A stretch of 64,000 nucleotides of DNA, from the NCBI GenBank assembly GCA_026003175.1, contig BPGT01000001.1:1561597-1625596 (forward strand), written 5' to 3'. Shown one piece after another: positions 37,561-44,940 of the stretch. Within the stretch, counting starts at the first letter, position 1. Each line of letters starts with the position of its first letter. The notes beneath the pieces are model-generated. The model had not been told where the DNA came from and ran no database searches. It saw only the letters and a program-made list of their open reading frames with translations. Source of the DNA: Armatimonadota bacterium (lineage in GTDB: Bacteria; Armatimonadota; HRBIN16). The translations under genes and the position numbers were made by a program.

Positions 37561-38220
37561 ATGACAGGCTCTTCCCTCTCACGCAGGCAGCAGGCGCAGA
37601 TGCGCCGACAGCAGCTGATAGATGCTGCGCTCCATCAGTTCGCCGAAAAGGGCTACGACGGCGCGTCGATCCGCGACATCGCCCACGCTGCAGGCGTCAC
37701 CGAGTCACTGGTCTACCACTACTTCCGCAACAAAGAGCATCTGTTCGAAGAGGTGCTCAAGGCACGTAGTTTTGCACCTATCCTTCGCCGCGTGCTGGAC
37801 GAGGCTGGCAATGCTCATCCTGCGGAGGTATTGCACCGCGTGCTGGAAGAGTTTCTGGACATGCTGCGGCACAACGCCTCTATGGCACGCATGTTCATCA
37901 TCGAGTTCATGCGCAACCCCGTATGTGCCCGCTATTTCCGCGCGATGGCAGAAGACAACACAGCAAATCTCACCCGTTACCTGCAGGAACAGCAACAGCG
38001 CGGCGTGTTTCGTGCCGATGTGGACGCGGAGGCGGTGGCGGGCATGTTACTGGGCATGGCGTTTGCCGTGTTCTTCACGTGGGGGCAGGCTCCCGAGCGC
38101 GAATGGCAGCAACGACGCGAGAGATTCCTGAAACACAGCGTGCCCATGGTGCTCAAAGGTCTGTGGGCGGAACCAACGTCAGCTCATGAAATTGAACATT
38201 TGTTCAATCCACGTACGTAA
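37561..38220 (+). CDS. TetR-family transcriptional regulator
   Basis: This 219-residue repressor starts at ATG 37561, 5 nt after AGGAG; GTG and ATG codons at 37555 and 37558 are too close. The N-terminal HTH reads ALHQFAEKGYDGASIRDIAH then AAGVTESLVYHYFRNKEHL. The C-terminal ligand-binding helices (about 60-210) resemble AcrR/FadR-like regulators with TetR_C_11-type folds. It precedes an AbrB-TolC-MFP-RND efflux set, and two identical-half-site palindromes flank its gene. A drug- or lipid-responsive repressor of the pump is the natural reading. Confidence 0.92.
   Translation: MTGSSLSRRQQAQMRRQQLIDAALHQFAEKGYDGASIRDIAHAAGVTESLVYHYFRNKEHLFEEVLKARSFAPILRRVLDEAGNAHPAEVLHRVLEEFLDMLRHNASMARMFIIEFMRNPVCARYFRAMAEDNTANLTRYLQEQQQRGVFRADVDAEAVAGMLLGMAFAVFFTWGQAPEREWQQRRERFLKHSVPMVLKGLWAEPTSAHEIEHLFNPRT
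38192..38207. promoter_or_regulatory. TetR-type operator 2, upstream of the efflux promoter
   Basis: TTGAACA-TT-TGTTCAA is a palindrome with perfect 7-bp arms. It lies inside the last codons of the TetR gene and ends 19 nt before the -35 box at 38227. The half-sites equal those of operator 1. Its upstream position is unusual for simple repression and would fit looping with operator 1, or activation. Confidence 0.7.
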
Positions 38221-38226
38221 AAGGTG

Positions 38227-38256
38227 TTGACGAGCCCGATACGTTTGTGGTATACT
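38227..38256 (+). promoter_or_regulatory. Promoter of the abrB-tolC-mfp-rnd operon
   Basis: TTGACG (38227-38232), 18-bp spacer, TATACT (38251-38256). It predicts a start near 38263 and a 50-nt leader before ATG 38314. Confidence 0.65.
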
Positions 38257-38278
38257 CCTGCCGAATGCATGATTTACA

Positions 38279-38294
38279 TGATTAATATGAATCA
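38279..38294. promoter_or_regulatory. AT-rich dyad in the efflux operon leader
   Basis: TGATT-AATATG-AATCA lies in a stretch with the direct repeat CATGATT (38268 and 38277). AbrB-type regulators bind AT-rich DNA, so this is a candidate autoregulatory site for the gene at 38314. No other evidence supports it. Confidence 0.35.
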
Positions 38295-38313
38295 CATGAG
38301 GCAGGGGGATAAT

Positions 38314-38580
38314 ATGCACGGACGGGCGGAATGCAGGCTGGAAGATGCGACCTACGGCATGGTGACGGTTGGCGAACGTGGACAGATTGTCATACCGGCA
38401 GAGGCGCGTCGGGAGCTGGGTATCGAGCCGGGCGACAAGCTGATTATCATGCGCCACCCGATGTATGCTGGCTTCATCGCCTTTAAGATGCAGTCGGTGC
38501 GCGAGTTTCTGGAGATGTTCCAGAGGGAGGTCGAGCGATTGGAAAGCCAGTTCGGTCAATCAGGAGGTGCAGGCGAGTGA
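38314..38580 (+). CDS. AbrB/SpoVT-family DNA-binding protein
   Basis: This 88-residue protein starts at ATG 38314, behind GGGGGATAAT. The swapped-hairpin DNA-binding domain reads GMVTVGERGQIVIPAEARRE then LGIEPGDKLIIM. The C-terminal 30 residues are a charged helix (FLEMFQREVERLESQFGQ). It is the first gene of the efflux operon and overlaps the TolC gene start by 4 nt, so it probably modulates the operon. No toxin gene follows, so an antitoxin role is unlikely. Confidence 0.88.
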   Translation: MHGRAECRLEDATYGMVTVGERGQIVIPAEARRELGIEPGDKLIIMRHPMYAGFIAFKMQSVREFLEMFQREVERLESQFGQSGGAGE

Positions 38581-39908
38581 AGATGTTGCGTTCGGTTGTA
38601 GCGTTGTTGGTTTTCGTGTTGTCGGCGGCTGTGTTGGCGCAGCAGCCGTCGGCGCTAACCCTTCAGGACAGCATTCGCATCGCTTTACAGAATAGCCGCA
38701 CGCTACGGAGCGTATTGCAAGACGAGCGCAAAGCAGGCGCGCGCGTTCGTGAGGCAAAAGGGGCAGGCCTACCACAGTTAGATGTATCGGCAAATTACCG
38801 CAGGCTGGACCGCGTGCCGAAGGCGAAGTTTCCCTCTTTTGACCCCACCACAGGCACCTTCACCTTCAACGAGATAGAGATTCAACCCATTGACTCTGGC
38901 ACGGCGACGGTGAGCCTAAGCCAGGTCATCGATGTCAGCGGGGTGGTACGCACAGCGACGGACGCTGCCTCACTGTATTCCCGCATCGCCAATCTGGATG
39001 TTCAGCGTACGCGCAACGAGGTTGTGCTGCAGGTGAAGCAGGCATTTTATGACGTGCTGCGTACGCAGGAACTGGTGAAGGTAGCGGAAGAGGCGTTGCA
39101 GAACGCACAGACGCGCCGCAAGCTGGCGCAGGCAGCGGTAGAAGCTGGCGTCAGCCCGAAACTGGATGTGATGCGTGCCGACGCTGCTGTGGCCGCAGCG
39201 CAACAGGCGGTAATTGCCGCCCGCAACGCCCTGCAACTGGCAAAGGCGGCGTTCAACAACGTGCTGGGCAGGCGTGTGGACGAGCCTGTGGAGCTGCTTC
39301 CCGCCGACGAGCCAGAGCCGGAACAGGCAGACTTCAACCGGTATCTGCAGGAAGCGCTCTCCAGGCGACCGGAGATGATTCAGGCGAATCTGGGCGTGTC
39401 GCTGGCGGAGAAACAGGTTATCGCGGCGAAGCGCGACCAGTTGCCCAACGTCGTCGTGCGCGGGCAGTGGGATTTCAATTTGAAGACGTCCACCTTCCAG
39501 CCTCGCGAATCCAGCTTTACCACGATAGCCGCACTGCAGTTCAAGATTTGGGATAGCGGACAGACGCAGGGGCGCATCGAGCAAGCTCGTGCCGACGTGG
39601 ACAAAGCGAAAATCACCATTGAGAACGTGCGCGAGGGAATCGCGCTGGAGGTGCGTAACGCCTACCTGAGCTTGCAGGAGGCTCGCGAGAAGGTGGCGGC
39701 GGCAGAGAAGGGGCTACAGGCGGCTACCGAAAGTCTGCGCGTCGCCCGCGTGCGCTACGAGGCTGGCGTCTCCACACAGCTGGAGCTGAGCGATGCCGAG
39801 CTGGCGTATACGCAGGCGGAGCAGAACCTCGTCAACGCGCGCTATGACTTGCGCGTGGCGTGGGCGCGCCTCGAGAAAGCGATGGGTAGATATGCACAAG
39901 CACCATGA
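38577..39908 (+). CDS. TolC-family outer-membrane efflux channel
   Basis: This 443-residue protein has a signal peptide (VVALLVFVLSAAVLAQ). Two repeated outer-membrane-efflux halves are rich in Ala, Gln and Glu heptads (VKQAFYDVLRTQELVKVAEE and VRNAYLSLQEAREKVAAAEK), forming the alpha-barrel. The GTG start overlaps the AbrB stop (AGGAGGTGCAGGCGA before it). It should be the trimeric outer-membrane exit duct of the RND pump encoded downstream. Its presence is evidence for a diderm envelope. Confidence 0.92.
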   Translation: MKMLRSVVALLVFVLSAAVLAQQPSALTLQDSIRIALQNSRTLRSVLQDERKAGARVREAKGAGLPQLDVSANYRRLDRVPKAKFPSFDPTTGTFTFNEIEIQPIDSGTATVSLSQVIDVSGVVRTATDAASLYSRIANLDVQRTRNEVVLQVKQAFYDVLRTQELVKVAEEALQNAQTRRKLAQAAVEAGVSPKLDVMRADAAVAAAQQAVIAARNALQLAKAAFNNVLGRRVDEPVELLPADEPEPEQADFNRYLQEALSRRPEMIQANLGVSLAEKQVIAAKRDQLPNVVVRGQWDFNLKTSTFQPRESSFTTIAALQFKIWDSGQTQGRIEQARADVDKAKITIENVREGIALEVRNAYLSLQEAREKVAAAEKGLQAATESLRVARVRYEAGVSTQLELSDAELAYTQAEQNLVNARYDLRVAWARLEKAMGRYAQAP

Positions 39909-39929
39909 GAAAAAAGGAGGGACATATCG

Positions 39930-41396
39930 GTGTACCGGAAGGCAATTCTCGCAGGGTTCACCCTGCTGGGGCTGGTAGGTCTGCTGAGCGGATGTGCTCG
40001 GCGCGCACCTGTGTCTCCGGCACAGCAGGCAGCGGCACCGGCGACCGCTGTAGCGGTAGTGGGTGCACGCACGGGAGATATTCCCTTTACCATCTCGGTC
40101 ACTGGCTCGTTGCAGACACTGGATGACGTGATGCTCTCGGCGAAGATTCCGGGCAAGATTGCGAAGGTCTTCGTCCGCGAGGGGGACATGGTGAAGGCGG
40201 GGCAGGTGGTCGTGCAACAGGATACCAGCGACCTGGAGGCGCAGCTGCGCCAGGCAGAAGCGGTGTTGAAATCGGCGCGGGCGAGGCTGAAGCAGGCAGA
40301 AACCGCCCTCGAGCTGCAGCCCACCCAGAACGAGACCAGCCTGCGTCAGGCGGAAGCTGCGCTGGAAGCGGCAAAGGCTCGCCTGAGAGCGCTGGAGACA
40401 GGAGCGCGCCGACAGGAACGCCAGCAGGTGGAGCAACAGGTTGCCTCGGCAAAGGCGAATCTGGAGAACGCTCAGGCGAATCTGGAGCGGGTGCGTCGCC
40501 TGTATCAGCAGGATGCCGTGCCCAAGCAGCAGCTGGACGCTGCTCAGATGGCGTACGACATCGCGCTCGCGCAGTATCGCACTGCTCAGGAGCAGCTGAG
40601 CCTGGTGCAGGAAGGTCCGCGCCAGGAAGACATCGACGCCCAGCGTGCGCTGGTCAAGCAGGCCGAGGAGGCAGTACGTCTGGCGCAAACGGGCAACCTG
40701 CAGCTGCGCGTGCGTCAGGATGAGGTCAATGCGGCGAAGGCGCTGGTGGCGCAGGCAGAGGCTGGGCTGTTCTACGCTCGCCAGCAGTACGACAGCGCGT
40801 TCATCCGCTCACCTATCAACGGTACGGTGGCGATGCGTGCGGCGCAACCCGGGCAGATGGCGGGGGCAGGCACGCCCCTGGTACGCATCGTGAACCTCAA
40901 CGCTATCTTCTTCGAGGCGCGCGTCTCCGAGACGGAGGTGCGCTATGTTCGGGTGGGGCAGCCGGTTACCGTCACGGTAGATGCCTACCCGGGCAAGCAG
41001 TTCCGGGGTACGGTGAGCCGAATCTATCCCGTTGGCTCAGAAGGTTCGCGCGATTTTATCGTGCGCGTGGACATGCAAAATGAAGGCGGTATGCTCAAGC
41101 CGCAGATGTTCGCACGCGGCGAGATACTGGTGGACGTGCACCGCAACGTCGTGCTCATTCCCAAAGACGCCATCCTCACCCAGGACGGCAAGCAGGTGGT
41201 GTTTGTGGTCAAAGAGGGCGTTGCGCGACGGGTGGCGGTGCAGACGGGCTACATCAACGGCGTCAACGCCGAGGTGCGTGGTATTCCGGCGGGCGCACAG
41301 GTCGTGGTACAGGGTCAGGAGAACCTGCGCGACGGCGACAAGGTGCGCGTGGAGCCGTTGCAAACCGCCGAAGCAGCAAGCGCGGGCGGTTCCTAG
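39930..41396 (+). CDS. RND efflux periplasmic adaptor (MFP) lipoprotein
   Basis: This 488-residue protein starts at a GTG behind AAAAAGGAGGG. The lipobox LVGLLSGC predicts a lipid-anchored N-terminus. It has a beta-barrel/lipoyl half-motif (GKIAKVFVREGDMVKAGQVV), a coiled coil about 200 residues long, which is longer than in AcrA (QAEAVLKSARARLKQAE and following repeats), the second lipoyl half (FIRSPINGTVAMRAAQPGQM) and C-terminal barrel and membrane-proximal domains. It bridges the RND pump and TolC. The long hairpin suits a wide periplasm. Confidence 0.92.
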   Translation: MYRKAILAGFTLLGLVGLLSGCARRAPVSPAQQAAAPATAVAVVGARTGDIPFTISVTGSLQTLDDVMLSAKIPGKIAKVFVREGDMVKAGQVVVQQDTSDLEAQLRQAEAVLKSARARLKQAETALELQPTQNETSLRQAEAALEAAKARLRALETGARRQERQQVEQQVASAKANLENAQANLERVRRLYQQDAVPKQQLDAAQMAYDIALAQYRTAQEQLSLVQEGPRQEDIDAQRALVKQAEEAVRLAQTGNLQLRVRQDEVNAAKALVAQAEAGLFYARQQYDSAFIRSPINGTVAMRAAQPGQMAGAGTPLVRIVNLNAIFFEARVSETEVRYVRVGQPVTVTVDAYPGKQFRGTVSRIYPVGSEGSRDFIVRVDMQNEGGMLKPQMFARGEILVDVHRNVVLIPKDAILTQDGKQVVFVVKEGVARRVAVQTGYINGVNAEVRGIPAGAQVVVQGQENLRDGDKVRVEPLQTAEAASAGGS

Positions 41397-41420
41397 TTCA
41401 GGCAGGGAGGAGAAGCGAGT

Positions 41421-44400
41421 ATGTGGCTTACCAGTGTAGCGATACGGCGTCCCGTTTTCATCCTGATGGTGTTTTCCGCCCTGGCGGTACTGGGATGGAC
41501 GGCTGCCAGCAAGATGCGTGTGGAGCTGAACCCGAGTGTGGATTTCCCTTACATCACTGTGGTCACTGTCTACCCGGGTGCGGGTCCACGCGAGGTGGAA
41601 ACGCTCATCTCCAAACCGATAGAGGACGCGGTGAACGGTATCAACGGCGTCAAGAACGTCACCTCGGTCTCCCAGGAAGGCATTTCGCTGGTTGCCATCG
41701 AGTTTAACCTGGGCGTTGACTCCGGTCAGGCAGCCGCTGATGTGCGCGAGAAGGTGGATGCCATCCGTGCCTCCCTGCCGCGTGAAGCGCTGTCGCCGTC
41801 CATCTCTAAGATAGATATCAATGCCTTTCCGGTACTCTACTACGGCATGTCCAGCGACCGTCCCAGCAAGCAGCTGCGGTATATCGCTGAAGAAATCGTG
41901 AGCAACCGGCTGGCGCGTGTGCCGGGCGTGGCTTCGGTGTCGATAGTAGGCGGCGATGTCCGTGAAATCCGCGTAGAGGTGGATCGGGCGCGCCTCGATG
42001 CCTACGGGCTGAACATCATGCAGGTGGTGCAGGCGTTGCAGGCAGCGAACCTGAACGTGCCCAGCGGGCGAATCGAAGAGCAGCGTCATGAGTACGCCGT
42101 GCGCGTGGTGGGCGAGTTCCAGAACCTGGACCAGATACGTAACGTGCGTATCCCGGTCACCAACCGGATGAACCCGATGGGTGCGCCCAATGTGGTACGC
42201 CTCGCGGACGTGGCTACCGTCAGGGATGACGTTGCCGAGCGCACCGAAGGGGCACGGGTGAACACCCGCAACACGGTGGCTATCATCATTACCAAAGCCG
42301 CCGATGCGAATACGGTGGACGTCTGTAACGGCGTGAAGCGTGAAATAGATCAGCTCAAAAAGGAACTGCCCAGAGATATCGAGTTCGTGCTGACCCAGGA
42401 CCAGTCCAAGTTTGTTCTGGAAAGCCTTACCGACCTGCGGGTTGCGCTCTTTCTGGCGGTATTCCTTGCCGTCACTATCGTGTACCTCTTCCTGCACAAT
42501 ATCCGCGGCACGTTCATCGTTTCGCTGGCGATACCCACCTCTATCATCAGCACCTTCCTGGTGATGTACGGATTTGGCTTCACCCTCAACACGATGACCA
42601 TGCTGGCACTATCGCTGGCGGTGGGTATTCTGGTGGACGACTCCATCGTGGTGCTGGAAAATATCTTCCGCCACCTGACCCACGGCGAAGAACCCGCCGA
42701 GGCAGCGCTCAACGGACGTTCCGAAATCGGTCTGGCAGCGATTACCATCACACTGGTAGACGTGGTGGTGTTCGTGCCCATTGCCTTCATGGGGGGCATT
42801 GTGGGGCAGTTCTTCCGTTCGTTCGGCATCACGGTAGCCACTGCCACCCTCTTTTCACTGCTTGTTTCGTTTACGCTCACGCCGATGCTGGCATCGCGGT
42901 GGTTCCGCATGGGCGAAGAAGTGGAGGCAAAGCGCGGAGTGTTTGCGGCGTTTGACCGTTTCTACCATGCGCTGGACAGGCTCTATCGGCGCATTCTGGA
43001 GAAGGCGTTGCGTCGTCGCTGGCTGGTCATCGGCATCGGAAACGGTCTGCTGCTGAGCATTTTGCTCATCATCGCTGGCTCGCTGGTAGGCAGGCGATTC
43101 CTGGTGCCGGCGGGGTTTGTGGCGGGCGCCACCGCCGCCATAGGTTTCCTGTTCTGGCTGTTGGCGTTGATATGGCGCAGTAACCGCAAGCCACTATTCG
43201 TCGCCGGATGGGGCACGTTTATCATGGCGGGCGCGTTCTTCCTGTCAGGCTTGCTGGGGAGCGCGGTAGGACGCCCCTTGTTGCCCTTCCGCTTTGCGCC
43301 CGACCAGGATCAGGGCGTCATCCAGATCTCTGTGGAGATGCCGGCGGGAACGTCGCTGGAGGCAACAGACCGAGTGCTTTCGCGAATCGAAGAGGTTATC
43401 TACAATACCCCTTCCATTCGTCGCGATGTGGAACATATGTTCACCAGCATCGGCAACACTACTGCGGGTATATTCGGCACCGGCGGACGGGGAGCGCAGT
43501 ACGGCGAGATACAGATTACCTGTGCAGAGAAACAGGCTCTGGGAGACAGGTTGACAGGGTGGCTTCCCTGGGTGAAGCATCCCTACCTGCGCACCCGCCC
43601 GAGCTCCGAAATCGCCGAGGAGATACGTCGAAAGGTAGGCACTATCCCGGGTGCGAAGATTAAAATCAACGCGGTTTCCGGTTTCCGCGGCGGCGCAGGT
43701 GCGCCCATCCAGATTGAGCTGACCGGGCAGGACACCGAATTGCTGGTACGCACCGCCGAACGTGTGATGGCAGTGGTTTCGCCGATTGAGGGCATTGTAG
43801 ACCCCGATATCTCGTGGAAGCTGGGCAAGCCCGAGCTGCAGGTGCGCGTCGACCCCGACAAGGCGGCATCGGTAGGCATGACGGTGGCGCAGGTCGCTTC
43901 CGCGCTGCGCACTTACATCGAGGGCAATACCGATACCAAGTTCCGCGAGGGCGGCAAGGAGTACGATATCCGTGTACAGCTGCTTAAGGCGCAGCGTGAG
44001 GACGTGAACGCCGTCAGCGATCTGGTCATCGGTTACTTCAACGGGCGCCCAGTGCGTCTGTCGGATGTTGGCAGCGTGGAGATGAGCAGCGGTCCGACCA
44101 AGATAGACCGCAAGAACCGCCAGAGACTGGTCACCTTCACCGCCTACCTCAAGCCCGGTTATGCGACGGGCAATATGCAGCTGGTGATTGATGAGGCGCT
44201 GGCGAAGGCGCAGTTGCCTCCCCCCGGCGTGCAGCTTCAGTGGGCAGGCGAGGTGCAGCGCCAGCAAGAAGAGGGAGGCTATTTGGGACAGGCGCTGATG
44301 CTGGCGATTGTGCTGGTGTACATGCTGATGGCGGCGCTGTTCGAGTCGTTGCTGATGCCGTTGACCATCATGCTGAGCCTGCCCCAGGCGATGATCGGCG

Positions 44401-44846
44401 CGTTGCTGGGACTGATTATCACCGGCAACTCGCTGAACATCGTGTCGATGATCGGTATCATCATGCTGATGGGGCTGGTGACCAAGAACGCCATCCTGCT
44501 GGTGGACTACACCAACACCTTGCGCAGCCGAGGGCTACCGCGTTTGCAGGCGCTGCTGGAAGCCGGCCCCACCCGTTTGCGCCCGATCCTGATGACCACC
44601 TTTGCGATGGTGTTTGGCATGTTGCCCACCGCTCTGGCAATTGGGCGCGGTTCGGAGTTCCGCGCGCCACTGGGCATCGCGGTCATCGGTGGGTTGTTGT
44701 TGTCTACTCTGCTGACGCTGGTGGTTATCCCCTGCGTGTACACGGTGTTCGATGACATGGGCAACTGGTTCGCGCGCACGATATTTCGACGGGGCGTATA
44801 TCCCAAGCAACAGGTGCCCGTGCGCGAACCGGAGGTCGTCGACTAA
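41421..44846 (+). CDS. RND-family efflux pump (HAE1/AcrB-like) with extra membrane segments
   Basis: This 1141-residue inner-membrane antiporter opens WLTSVAIRRPVFILMVFSAL. The proton-relay helix reads LAVGILVDDSIVVLEN, with the paired Asp. The late motif GLVTKNAILLVDYTNTLRSR is typical. The porter domains flank two sets of membrane helices. Between residues about 520 and 630, where AcrB has only helix TM7, there are three or four hydrophobic stretches (LLLSILLIIAGSLVG, AGATAAIGFLFWLLALIW, GTFIMAGAFFLSGLLG). The protein is longer than the usual 1030-1050 residues. It exports hydrophobic compounds using the proton gradient; the substrate is unknown. Confidence 0.93.
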   Translation: MWLTSVAIRRPVFILMVFSALAVLGWTAASKMRVELNPSVDFPYITVVTVYPGAGPREVETLISKPIEDAVNGINGVKNVTSVSQEGISLVAIEFNLGVDSGQAAADVREKVDAIRASLPREALSPSISKIDINAFPVLYYGMSSDRPSKQLRYIAEEIVSNRLARVPGVASVSIVGGDVREIRVEVDRARLDAYGLNIMQVVQALQAANLNVPSGRIEEQRHEYAVRVVGEFQNLDQIRNVRIPVTNRMNPMGAPNVVRLADVATVRDDVAERTEGARVNTRNTVAIIITKAADANTVDVCNGVKREIDQLKKELPRDIEFVLTQDQSKFVLESLTDLRVALFLAVFLAVTIVYLFLHNIRGTFIVSLAIPTSIISTFLVMYGFGFTLNTMTMLALSLAVGILVDDSIVVLENIFRHLTHGEEPAEAALNGRSEIGLAAITITLVDVVVFVPIAFMGGIVGQFFRSFGITVATATLFSLLVSFTLTPMLASRWFRMGEEVEAKRGVFAAFDRFYHALDRLYRRILEKALRRRWLVIGIGNGLLLSILLIIAGSLVGRRFLVPAGFVAGATAAIGFLFWLLALIWRSNRKPLFVAGWGTFIMAGAFFLSGLLGSAVGRPLLPFRFAPDQDQGVIQISVEMPAGTSLEATDRVLSRIEEVIYNTPSIRRDVEHMFTSIGNTTAGIFGTGGRGAQYGEIQITCAEKQALGDRLTGWLPWVKHPYLRTRPSSEIAEEIRRKVGTIPGAKIKINAVSGFRGGAGAPIQIELTGQDTELLVRTAERVMAVVSPIEGIVDPDISWKLGKPELQVRVDPDKAASVGMTVAQVASALRTYIEGNTDTKFREGGKEYDIRVQLLKAQREDVNAVSDLVIGYFNGRPVRLSDVGSVEMSSGPTKIDRKNRQRLVTFTAYLKPGYATGNMQLVIDEALAKAQLPPPGVQLQWAGEVQRQQEEGGYLGQALMLAIVLVYMLMAALFESLLMPLTIMLSLPQAMIGALLGLIITGNSLNIVSMIGIIMLMGLVTKNAILLVDYTNTLRSRGLPRLQALLEAGPTRLRPILMTTFAMVFGMLPTALAIGRGSEFRAPLGIAVIGGLLLSTLLTLVVIPCVYTVFDDMGNWFARTIFRRGVYPKQQVPVREPEVVD

Positions 44847-44875
44847 AATCAGCCACTCCTTAGCCCAAACAGATA

Positions 44876-44902
44876 CCCCCTCTTCCCGATTGGAAGAGGG
44901 GG
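44876..44902. terminator. Bidirectional rho-independent terminator
   Basis: CCCCCTCTTCC (44876-44886), loop CGATT, GGAAGAGGGGG (44892-44902): a perfect 11-bp stem followed by ATTTTCT on the plus strand. It lies between the convergent RND pump and histidine kinase genes and can serve both. Confidence 0.88.
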
Positions 44903-44940
44903 ATTTTCTACTTATCTGTCGCAGGTGTGGTTCGCGGTAT

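Noticed and set aside
41037-42497. Minus-strand frame of 486 codons
   Set aside because: It covers the adaptor end and the RND pump start, which are certain; its sequence is His-rich and without domains.
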